A DNA stretch of 64,000 bases from an uncultured Ruminococcus sp. (lineage in GTDB: Bacteria; Bacillota; Clostridia; Oscillospirales; Acutalibacteraceae). The stretch is taken from the NCBI GenBank assembly GCA_902767845.1, contig CACXIV010000010.1:22239-86238 (forward strand). The letters are read 5' to 3'. The translations under genes were made by a program, and so were the position numbers. Shown in pieces: positions 17,642 through 25,327 of this stretch (its first letter is position 1; each line of letters starts with the position of its first letter). The notes below the pieces were generated by a model, which saw only the letters and a program-made list of their open reading frames with translations, was not told the DNA's origin and did no database searches.

Positions 17642-18688
17642 CTCGGATTAAAAAACGTCCGCGCCGAAAACGGCAGGGTGCTGTTCGACGGCGGCTATCC
17701 CGACCTCGCGAGGGCAAGCATAAATTCGCGCTACGCCGAGCGGATCCAGATCCTGCTCGCGGAGTTCGAGGCGCGCACCTTCGACGAGCTTTTTGAGAAC
17801 GTCAAGGCGATCGAGTGGGAGAGGTTCATCGGTATCTCCGACGCATTTCCGGTAAAGGGAAGCTGCGTCAGCTCTCAGCTTATGAGCATGCCCGACTGCC
17901 AGAAGATAATCAAAAAGGCGGCGGTCGACCGCCTGTCGCAAAAATACATGCTGTCGTGGTTCGAGGAGACGGGACCCGTCCGCCAGATTCAGTTTTTGAT
18001 ATTGAAGGACAAGGTCAGCATAATGCTCGACACCTCGGGCGCTGGGCTTCACAAAAGGGGCTACAGAGCCGAGGCGAACGACGCTCCGCTTAAAGAGACC
18101 CTTGCCGCGGCCATGGCGGAGCTCGCCATGGTCAGACCGAATCACTTTGTCGTCGATCCCATGTGCGGCAGCGGCACCATACTGATCGAGGCGGCCATGA
18201 AGGCGCTCAGGATCGCTCCGGGTCTGAACCGCTGCTTTGCCTGCGAAAAATGGAGCTGCGTGCCCGAAGGCGTGTTTGATGAGGAAAGGGAGCTCGCGCG
18301 CTCAAGAATAAACCGCGACTGCTCGTTTAGAGCCGAGGGCTTTGATATCGACGAAAGCGCGCTTATAACGGCGTGCAAAAACGCCGGGATCGCCGGAGTC
18401 GGCGACAGGATCACCTTTACCCGCCGCGATATCAGGGACTACGTTCCGCCCGAGGGCTACGCGACGCTCATCACAAATCCGCCCTACGGCGAAAGGATGC
18501 TCAGCGTGTCCGAGGCGGAAAGGCTGTACGCCGTGATGGGTGAAAAATTTGTCCGCGAGCGCGGCAAAAGCTACACCGTGATCACTCCCGACGACGACTT
18601 TGAAGCGGTGTTCGGCAGGAAGGCAGACAAGCGCCGAAAGGTCTACAACGGCATGCTGAAATGCCAGATATACATGTATTTTAAGTGA
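17642..18688 (+). pseudogene. 5'-truncated THUMP/SAM RNA methyltransferase (RlmL/YpsC-like)
   Basis: An open frame of 348 codons encodes most of a class I SAM-dependent RNA methyltransferase that modifies guanine N2 in 23S rRNA in related proteins. Homology seems to begin at LGLKNVRAENGRVLFDG, which is normally about 20-25 residues into the protein. Upstream in the same frame there is only the repeat fragment, with a TAG at 17579-17581 and no ATG, GTG or TTG before the internal GTG at 17678. SAM motif DPMCGSGTILIEA and catalytic NPPYGERM are intact. The gene is probably inactive, or made as a short form from GTG 17678 lacking part of the N-terminal THUMP region. Confidence 0.7.
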
Positions 18689-18694
18689 GTCATA

Positions 18695-18740
18695 CGCCTG
18701 ACAAAAAACGGTTCTATCCGTTTGTGTTAGGCGTTTTATC
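18695..18740 (+). terminator. Intrinsic terminator after the methyltransferase remnant
   Basis: CGCCTGACA...ACGG (from 18695) pairs with CCGTTTGTGTTAGGCG (to 18733) through a long, slightly bulged stem, followed by TTTTATC. Confidence 0.75.
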
Positions 18741-18810
18741 TATATATGAATCATCCGAAATAAAAGCTTTAAGTAAATTGTCAATTTTTCTTAAAAATAC
18801 GTGATTAAAC

Positions 18811-18838
18811 TTGACTTTGATCTTATTTTTATTATAAT
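18811..18838 (+). promoter_or_regulatory. Predicted promoter of the dlt-like operon
   Basis: TTGACT at 18811-18816 and a perfect TATAAT at 18833-18838 with 16-base spacing, about 50 bases before the first gene of the operon and after a terminator. Confidence 0.75.
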
Positions 18839-18888
18839 TGTAGGTGAATAATTACAGTGATAAACCATGCTTTGATACAAGGTGAATT

Positions 18889-20394
18889 ATGGAAAAATCA
18901 GTTTTATGCAGACTAAATTCCGTATCGGAAAAATACCCCGGTAAGACCGCCTTCAGGGATACCGAAAACAGCCTGACCTTCGGCGAGTTCAACGAGCTGA
19001 CAAGGTCGGTGGGAACTTACCTTTCGGGCATAGTTTCGCCCGGAAGCCCCGTCGCGGTAATGTCCGGCAGACATGTCTACACCCCGGCGTGCTTCCTCGG
19101 AGCGGTAAGAGCCGGCTGCTTTTACGCGCCGATGGACGGCGATATGCCCGTTGCGAGGCTCAATCAGATATTGGGCGTTATAAAAGCCGGCGTGATGCTT
19201 GTCGACAGGGCTCATCTCGAGACCGCCGAAAGCCTTGATTTTGACGGAACGATCGTCGTGACGGAGGATATCATCAACACCCCTGCCGACGACGAACTGT
19301 TAAAAAGCAGGGAGGACGGCATTGTTTGCACCTCTCCGCTTTACGTCATCTTTACCTCAGGCTCAACGGGCGTCCCCAAGGGCGTCATCACCTCGCACCA
19401 GTCGCTCATGACCTACATAGATTCGGTCGGAAAGGTGCTCTCGATAGACGATACCGACGTTTTAGGCAACCAGTCTCCGCTCGATTATATCGCGGCTGTA
19501 CGCGACATTTACCTGCCGCTCAGCTTCGGAGCCTCGACCTTCATCATCCCTAAGAACGAGTTTGCCGTTCCCGCTCAGCTTTTCGACACCCTCAACCGCG
19601 AGAGGATCACCACCCTCTGCTGGAGCGTTGCCGGCGTTGAATTGCCTGCCAAGCTCGGCGCCTTTGACGTCAGCAAGCCCGAATACCTCAAAAAGCTCTG
19701 CTTCTCGGGCTCGGTAATGCCCTGCAAATATCTCAAGCTCTGGCAGGAGAACCTGCCCGACGTTTTGTATGTCAACCAGTACGGTCCCACCGAGGCGACT
19801 GCCTCGTGCACCTACTACGTCGTTGATGAAAAGGTCGACGACGACACCGTGCTGCCGATCGGCAAACCGTACGACAACTACCGCGTGTTCCTGCTTAACG
19901 AGGACAACACCCCCACCGAGCAGGGAAAAATCGGCGAGATCTGCGTCAGCGGACCCATCCTCGCCCTCGGCTACTACGGCAACGCGGAATATACGCAGAA
20001 GTCGTTTGTGCAAAATCCGCTCAATCCCAACTACCGCGAGCTCATCTATAAGACGGGCGACCTCGGAAGCATGGATCCCGACGGCACACTCAGGTTCCAC
20101 GGCAGAAAGGACAGGCAGATCAAGCACCTCGGCCACCGTATCGAGCTCGGAGAGATCGAGGAGGCGGCCAAGAAGATCGAAGGCGTGCTCGACTGCTGCT
20201 CGCTCTACAACAAGCCGAAGGAGCACCTTTACCTGTTTTACACCGGCAGCGCGACCTCAAAGGACATCGTTATCAGTTTCAGAAAGAACATGCCGGCGTT
20301 CATGGTTCCGCGCAAGCTAGTCAATCTCGACAAGCTGCCGACCCTGCCCAACGGCAAGATTGATATGCAGACATTAAAATCATATTTCAAATAA
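18889..20394 (+). CDS. DltA-like amino acid adenylation enzyme (carrier-protein ligase)
   Basis: A 501-residue stand-alone member of the adenylate-forming family, the size of DltA. Core motifs are FTSGSTGVPKGV near residues 154-165, NQYGPTEAT near 297, YKTGDLG near 388, and the C-terminal NGKID lysine motif near residue 492. DltA activates D-alanine with ATP and loads it onto the carrier protein DltC. Here the next gene encodes a small carrier protein, but a decarboxylase follows, so the amino acid may not be alanine. It is the first gene of a five-gene unit that also holds MBOAT and SGNH proteins. Substrate cannot be read by eye. Confidence 0.85.
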   Translation: MEKSVLCRLNSVSEKYPGKTAFRDTENSLTFGEFNELTRSVGTYLSGIVSPGSPVAVMSGRHVYTPACFLGAVRAGCFYAPMDGDMPVARLNQILGVIKAGVMLVDRAHLETAESLDFDGTIVVTEDIINTPADDELLKSREDGIVCTSPLYVIFTSGSTGVPKGVITSHQSLMTYIDSVGKVLSIDDTDVLGNQSPLDYIAAVRDIYLPLSFGASTFIIPKNEFAVPAQLFDTLNRERITTLCWSVAGVELPAKLGAFDVSKPEYLKKLCFSGSVMPCKYLKLWQENLPDVLYVNQYGPTEATASCTYYVVDEKVDDDTVLPIGKPYDNYRVFLLNEDNTPTEQGKIGEICVSGPILALGYYGNAEYTQKSFVQNPLNPNYRELIYKTGDLGSMDPDGTLRFHGRKDRQIKHLGHRIELGEIEEAAKKIEGVLDCCSLYNKPKEHLYLFYTGSATSKDIVISFRKNMPAFMVPRKLVNLDKLPTLPNGKIDMQTLKSYFK

Positions 20395-20417
20395 AGAATT
20401 AAAAAGGAGATATTATC

Positions 20418-20645
20418 ATGGATGAATTAATGGAAATCTTGGAAGAACTCAGACCCGACGTAGATTTTGAAAACGAGACAGCCCTCATCACCGACGGCGT
20501 TCTCGACTCCTTCGATATAGTCGCGCTCGTTGGCGAACTCAACGACGCGTTTGACATCGAGATCAAGCCCAACAACCTTGTGCCCGAGAACTTCAACTCG
20601 GCAAAGGCTATGTACGCTCTTATCGAGCAGCTTCAGGACGAATAA
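20418..20645 (+). CDS. DltC-like acyl/peptidyl carrier protein
   Basis: A 75-residue acidic four-helix carrier protein. The phosphopantetheine attachment serine lies in GVLDSFDIVAL (Ser31), matching the DSL/DSM pattern of DltC and ACPs with Phe in the third place. AAAGGAGA precedes the start. It stands 23 bases after the adenylation enzyme and one base before the decarboxylase, so it is presumably loaded by the first and serves the second as a tethered substrate. It is not next to fatty acid genes, which argues against a role as general ACP. Confidence 0.88.
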   Translation: MDELMEILEELRPDVDFENETALITDGVLDSFDIVALVGELNDAFDIEIKPNNLVPENFNSAKAMYALIEQLQDE

Positions 20646-20646
20646 T

Positions 20647-21834
20647 ATGAACGATCAAAAATTAAGGGAGCTCCTTTCGCGGGTGTCAACTCCCTCGTAC
20701 ATCTTTGACCTCGACCTGTTTAACGAGCGCGCCGGGCTTGTTCACGAGTATTTCGGCGACAAGGTCGGGATGTGCTTTTCGATAAAGGCAAACCCGTTTC
20801 TGCTCGGCAGGCTTCCCGAATGCTTCGACAAGATCGAGGTGTGCAGCCCCGGCGAGCTGACGATCTGCGAAAAGACCGGCGTAGATATGAAAAAGATCAT
20901 ATTCTCCGGCGTGAACAAGACGTTTGAGGACGTAGAGCGCGCCGCGGACGACGGAGTCGGCACCTTCACGGCGGAGAGCTTTCTCCACCTCGACCTTATC
21001 AACGACGCCGCGCTCAGGCGGAACACCGTTTTCCCGGTGCTGCTGCGCGTTACCGACGTAAAGGGCGGAAGCCAGTTCGGAATGGACGAGTCCGACGTGC
21101 TCGGTATCATCAAAAACCGCGCGGACTACAAGGGCGTCGATATCGTCGGCATCCACTATTTTACCGGCACTCAAAAGCGCAAGGCAAAGCCGGTCATCCG
21201 CGAGCTTGACTACATCGCCGACCTGATCAAAAGGATCGGGGAAGAGTATGATTTCACCGTTCGCCGCGTAGAGTACGGCACCGGTCTGGCGGTAGATTAC
21301 TTCGCCGACAACGCCGACGAGCTCGAGCGCGAGCGCCTTGCCGAGATCAGCGAAAAGCTCCGCGAGACCGCCGAGCTGTGCGAGCTGACAGTGGAGATGG
21401 GCAGGTTCTTTGCCGCTCCCTGCGGCTATTACCTGACAAGGGTGATGGACGTTAAGACCAATCAGGGAGTTAATTACGCTGTCGTTGACGGCGGAATGAA
21501 CCAGCTCAAGTACGACGGCCAGCTCCAGGGCATGCAGATCCCGAAAATAATTCACTTAAAGAATAATGACGTCACGGGCGACGTTCAGCCGTGGACTCTC
21601 TGCGGAAGTCTTTGCACCACAGCGGACGTTTTAACCCGCGCCGTTGAGCTCGACTCGCTCAAGATCGGCGACGTTCTGGTATTTTGCAGAACGGGAGCCT
21701 ATTCCTCAATGGAGGGCATGGCGGTATTTTTGAGCAGGGAAATGCCCGTTATCTCGGAGTATTCCGAGCGCGACGGACTGACCGTACTGCGCGAAAAGCT
21801 GTATACCGACGTCTTTAACACACCAAACAGATAA
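20647..21834 (+). CDS. Fold-type III PLP-dependent decarboxylase (LysA/ODC/BtrK-like)
   Basis: A 395-residue enzyme starting at ATG 20647, one base after the carrier protein stop. The PLP lysine sits in FSIKANP (residue about 42) at the start of an alanine-racemase-like barrel, and CGSLCTTADVL (residues about 318-328) supplies the cysteine and aspartate of the second active-site half, in the CTxxD form seen in decarboxylases that are not standard LysA. BtrK of butirosin synthesis, a relative, decarboxylates glutamate tethered to a carrier protein. Given the neighbouring ligase and carrier, a similar job is inferred here. A racemase or free amino acid decarboxylase is the alternative. Confidence 0.82.
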   Translation: MNDQKLRELLSRVSTPSYIFDLDLFNERAGLVHEYFGDKVGMCFSIKANPFLLGRLPECFDKIEVCSPGELTICEKTGVDMKKIIFSGVNKTFEDVERAADDGVGTFTAESFLHLDLINDAALRRNTVFPVLLRVTDVKGGSQFGMDESDVLGIIKNRADYKGVDIVGIHYFTGTQKRKAKPVIRELDYIADLIKRIGEEYDFTVRRVEYGTGLAVDYFADNADELERERLAEISEKLRETAELCELTVEMGRFFAAPCGYYLTRVMDVKTNQGVNYAVVDGGMNQLKYDGQLQGMQIPKIIHLKNNDVTGDVQPWTLCGSLCTTADVLTRAVELDSLKIGDVLVFCRTGAYSSMEGMAVFLSREMPVISEYSERDGLTVLREKLYTDVFNTPNR

Positions 21835-21852
21835 TGATATGGGGATGTAATC

Positions 21853-23475
21853 TTGACCTATACCTCAGTTAACTTTATATTTTTTGTACTGGTAACGGCG
21901 CTGCTCTACTTCGCCTTGCCTCTTAAAAAGCATAAATGGACGGTACTTCTCGCGGCGAGCGTGTTTTTCTATCTTGTCGCGGGCTACAGGTACGCCGTTT
22001 TCATACTGTTCACCGCGGTCAGCACATATCTGATCGGTCTTTGGGTGGACAAAATCTCCAAGAGCTCAAAGGCTGTCCTTAAAAAGAACAAGTCCGAATG
22101 GGGCAGGGAAGAAAAGAAGAAATACAAAAACAGTATCAAGGTGAAAAAGCGCCTTGTAATGAGCCTCGCGCTCGTGCTCAACTTCGGCATACTGGCGTTT
22201 TTAAAGTATTTCAACTTCTTTTCCGGCAGCCTTAACGACATTTTGGGCAACTTCGGCATCGACTTCTCGGCGCCGACACTGGCGCTGTTTTTACCGCTGG
22301 GTATCTCGTTCTACACCTTCCAGTCAATGGGATATATCGTAGACGTCTACCGCGAAAAGACCCCTGCCGAGAAAAATCCGCTCAAATTCATGCTGTTCGT
22401 ATCGTTCTTTCCGCAGATCGTGCAGGGACCCATCAGCATTTACGACCAGCTTGCCCATCAGCTTTACGAGCCTCACAGCTTTGACTTCACGCGCTTCAAG
22501 CACGGAATGATGCTTATCCTCTGGGGCTTCTTCAAAAAGCTGATTATCGCCGACCGCGCGGTGACAGCCATCACCGCCGTCACGGATGATTACAACGCCT
22601 ACGGCGGCTCCACGCTGCTGTTCACTATCCTGCTGTATTCCGTGCAGCTCTACGCCGATTTCTCGGGCGGTATCGACATCTCCCGAGGCGTAGCGCAGAT
22701 CTTCGGAATAGATATGATAGAGAATTTCAGGCGCCCGTATTTCTCAAGATCTATCAGCGAATACTGGCGCAGATGGCACATCTCGCTCGGAGCGTGGCTC
22801 AAGAATTACCTGTTCTACCCCGTGGCGATGTCAAATCTGTTCATTAACGCCGGCAAAAAGATGAAGGCTTCAAGGTTCGGCAAGACCGCCGCCGGAGCGC
22901 ATGTTTCAAAGGTGCTGCCCACCAGCGTAGCTTCTCTGATCGTGTTCCTCGTAGTAGGTATCTGGCACGGTGCCGACTGGAAGTACGTCGGCTTCGGCGT
23001 GTGGAACGGAGCCATCATCATGGTGAGCATACTGCTCCAGCCGCTGTTTGACTCTATCCTCAAAAAGCTGCATATCAATCCCAACGCGGTCTGGTACTCC
23101 GTGTTCCAAATGCTCCGCACGTTCATAATCGTGCTTGTCGGCTACGTGTTCGACGTAGCGCCCGGGTTCTCTCAGGCGATGCGCACATTCCGGCTGATAC
23201 TCACCAACCAGAGCCTTACCGCCGCGCGCGCCGAGATAAGCGAGCTCGGACTCGGCAAAAAGGACATGCTCGTTATCCTCGCAGGTATCGCAGTGATCTT
23301 CATCGTAAGCGTTATCCAGGAGCGCCACCCCTCGACAACGATCAGGGAAATGCTCGACCGCAAGCCGTTTTTACTCAGGTTCGCGGTGATCTTTATTGGT
23401 ATCATGGCGGTTATCGTATACGGCGTCTACGGCTCGGGCTACAATCCTGCCGACTTTGTATACATGCAGTTCTAA
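21853..23475 (+). CDS. MBOAT-family membrane O-acyltransferase (DltB/AlgI-like)
   Basis: A 540-residue membrane protein with 10-12 hydrophobic segments. It begins with TTG 21853, preceded by GGGGATG. Family signatures include FYTFQSMGYIVDVYR near residue 155, EYWRRWHISLGAWLKNYLFYP near residue 300, and GIWHGADW with the presumed catalytic histidine near residue 372. In the Dlt system DltB takes D-alanine from DltC and passes it across the membrane to teichoic acid; AlgI does the like with acetate. Here it would accept the aminoacyl group from the carrier protein made in the same operon. Confidence 0.92.
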   Translation: MTYTSVNFIFFVLVTALLYFALPLKKHKWTVLLAASVFFYLVAGYRYAVFILFTAVSTYLIGLWVDKISKSSKAVLKKNKSEWGREEKKKYKNSIKVKKRLVMSLALVLNFGILAFLKYFNFFSGSLNDILGNFGIDFSAPTLALFLPLGISFYTFQSMGYIVDVYREKTPAEKNPLKFMLFVSFFPQIVQGPISIYDQLAHQLYEPHSFDFTRFKHGMMLILWGFFKKLIIADRAVTAITAVTDDYNAYGGSTLLFTILLYSVQLYADFSGGIDISRGVAQIFGIDMIENFRRPYFSRSISEYWRRWHISLGAWLKNYLFYPVAMSNLFINAGKKMKASRFGKTAAGAHVSKVLPTSVASLIVFLVVGIWHGADWKYVGFGVWNGAIIMVSILLQPLFDSILKKLHINPNAVWYSVFQMLRTFIIVLVGYVFDVAPGFSQAMRTFRLILTNQSLTAARAEISELGLGKKDMLVILAGIAVIFIVSVIQERHPSTTIREMLDRKPFLLRFAVIFIGIMAVIVYGVYGSGYNPADFVYMQF

Positions 23476-23539
23476 ATACGAATTTTTGCCCGGATCGGCC
23501 GTAACTGCCGGGGCAAAAGCAGAGGCGATATAATAAACT

Positions 23540-24772
23540 ATGAAGAAAAAGCTATACATAACAAGGGCGATAAAGATATTCGCGCTGATCATGGCGGTTC
23601 TGGTGTGCTCGATGATGCTGCAGCATTATTTTCTGCTTCACTACGACGCCAACAAGATGAGGCTCGACGGATTCTATATTGAGGAAAAGGATTCCCTCGA
23701 CGTTGTCCTGGTCGGAGCCAGCGACTGCTATGCGGACTTCATTCCGGGCTTAGCGTATGAAAAGTACGGAATAACAAGCTATTCCTACGCCACCGCCTCG
23801 TGTACCGCCGGAGCCGCAAAGACAATGATAAAAGAGGTAATGCGAACTCAAAATCCGCAGAAGATTTTGATCGAGATCAATTCCTTCCTCTACGGCTTTG
23901 ACAACGAGAGCAGAACCTCAAGCGTGCGCAGTTATATCGACAACGTGCCGTATAATCAAAACAAAATCGAATATCTCGGGAGCGGAGCCATCCCCGCGAC
24001 CGAGGACGAGATCGAGTATTACATTCCGCTGATCAAATATCACGGCACATGGAACGACTATCCCGAGCCCTCGGGCAAGTATATCACCCAGATATTCAGG
24101 CAGCATACCGACGGCACCACAAAGCTAAAGGGCTACCGCACCTCGACCTCGATATGCGTTCCGGATCCCCAATATCCGTGTATCAACGATACTCTCGCTC
24201 AAAACGGCAAGACGCTCGCGCTGATGCCGGATTATGAAGAAAAGCTCCGCGACCTGATCGGCTTTATCAAGGACGAGGGATATGCCGACAAGGTTTTGTT
24301 TGTGCGCATGCCTCATCTCGTCAACGCTTCGTTCTACGCTCGTTTCAAGCGCGGAAACGCGGCAGGGGAGATAATAAAGAGCAGCGGCATGGAGTTTATC
24401 AACTTCGAGCGCGATCCCGAAACCCTCGCGTATTCGTACGGCGACTACTATAACGTCGATCACCTCAATGTATACGGCGCCGCCAAGTTTACCGACTACC
24501 TGTGCGGCATACTCACCCAAAAGTACGGAGTAACAAGCCGCGACCTGACTCAAAAGCAAAAACAGAGCTGGGACACCGCCGCGGAGTATTACCACAAGCT
24601 GCACGACTACTGCGACAGCTTTATTAAGAACGAGACCGCTAAAACCGGCTATGTTCAGACGATCGAGGAAAACTCCAACGTAATGAAGTATATCGACGAT
24701 TATGCCGAAACCGGCAAATTGCCCGAGAACAAGCCCGACCCCTCAGCCCCGACCGAGGAGCCGGAGATATAG
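23540..24772 (+). CDS. DltD/AlgJ-like SGNH-fold extracytoplasmic transferase
   Basis: A 410-residue protein with one N-terminal membrane anchor (residues about 11-30) and an extracellular SGNH-hydrolase-like domain. The nucleophile block VLVGASDCYADF places Ser at residue 61, and VDHLNVYGA (Asp307, His308) supplies the C-terminal Asp/His block. Such proteins partner MBOAT proteins: DltD with DltB, AlgJ/AlgX with AlgI. It should complete the transfer of the acyl group to the surface acceptor. The C-terminus is Pro/Glu-rich. It is the last gene before a strong terminator. Confidence 0.85.
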   Translation: MKKKLYITRAIKIFALIMAVLVCSMMLQHYFLLHYDANKMRLDGFYIEEKDSLDVVLVGASDCYADFIPGLAYEKYGITSYSYATASCTAGAAKTMIKEVMRTQNPQKILIEINSFLYGFDNESRTSSVRSYIDNVPYNQNKIEYLGSGAIPATEDEIEYYIPLIKYHGTWNDYPEPSGKYITQIFRQHTDGTTKLKGYRTSTSICVPDPQYPCINDTLAQNGKTLALMPDYEEKLRDLIGFIKDEGYADKVLFVRMPHLVNASFYARFKRGNAAGEIIKSSGMEFINFERDPETLAYSYGDYYNVDHLNVYGAAKFTDYLCGILTQKYGVTSRDLTQKQKQSWDTAAEYYHKLHDYCDSFIKNETAKTGYVQTIEENSNVMKYIDDYAETGKLPENKPDPSAPTEEPEI

Positions 24773-24792
24773 AAACAAATTCAATAACGCAA

Positions 24793-24830
24793 CAAAGACT
24801 TCTCCATAGCGGAGAGGTCTTTTTTGTTTT
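24793..24830 (+). terminator. Intrinsic terminator of the dlt-like operon
   Basis: AAAGACTTCTCC pairs with GGAGAGGTCTTT around ATAGC, followed by TTTTTGTTTT. Confidence 0.88.
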
Positions 24831-24980
24831 AAAAGAATTATGGTTCGTCAAACTGTACACATTCCGCCTTTGATTTTTATCCATAATAACGGATGAATTT
24901 TTCGCTATCGGCATAAATATTCCGTAAAAGAACCAAAAGCAATAATTTAAACAAATAATAAAAAATAGACAAAAAAAGTA

Positions 24981-25009
24981 TTGAAAATATACTATTTTAA
25001 TGTTATAAT
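24981..25009 (+). promoter_or_regulatory. Predicted strong promoter of the giant surface-protein gene
   Basis: TTGAAA at 24981-24986 and TATAAT at 25004-25009 are spaced by exactly 17 bases in an AT-rich region. Transcription from here would give a leader of about 310 bases. Confidence 0.75.
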
Positions 25010-25015
25010 TAATCT

Positions 25016-25327
25016 AACTAAATGTGGGTTGTTATACCCTTTTTCAGCCGATATCATTGGCATATATAGTTTTTGCGCAAAAATTTACGCGTGATCGGGC
25101 TGTGATATCACTGAGGGTCAGGCAGTAAAAGCTGAACGTCCGAGACGAAGTTATTGTATAGTCGTTAGTCGTGAGCCGTTAGAAACGGTAATCCAACTGA
25201 CGGCTGACGACTGACGACTGACGGCACACCGGCAAAGGGAAAGTAAACCGCATTTTTTTACACAAACTTTTCAACGGCAATTAACTGTTAACCGTTAATT
25301 GTTAATTTGAAAAAAGGAGGAAAAAAT
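25016..25327 (+). promoter_or_regulatory. Long structured 5' leader, class unknown
   Basis: The 534-base gap between the dlt-like operon and the giant gene holds no credible gene. After the promoter it contains a small GGGT/ACCC hairpin followed by TTTTT (about 25026-25045), a segment with two GATATC-containing arms (25049-25110), and a large imperfect inverted repeat: GTCGTTAGTCGTGAGCCGTTAG (about 25160-25182, given here in two blocks GTCGTTAGTCG and TGAGCCGTTAG) facing CTGACGGCTGACGACTGACG (about 25196-25215). A TTAAC-rich near-palindrome lies at 25279-25307, just before AAGGAGG. It matches no riboswitch class I recognise. Confidence 0.5.

Noticed and set aside
25100-25160. Possible known riboswitch (for example cyclic-di-GMP type) in the leader of the giant gene
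   Set aside because: I could not match the conserved core residues of any class, so the region is reported only as a structured leader.
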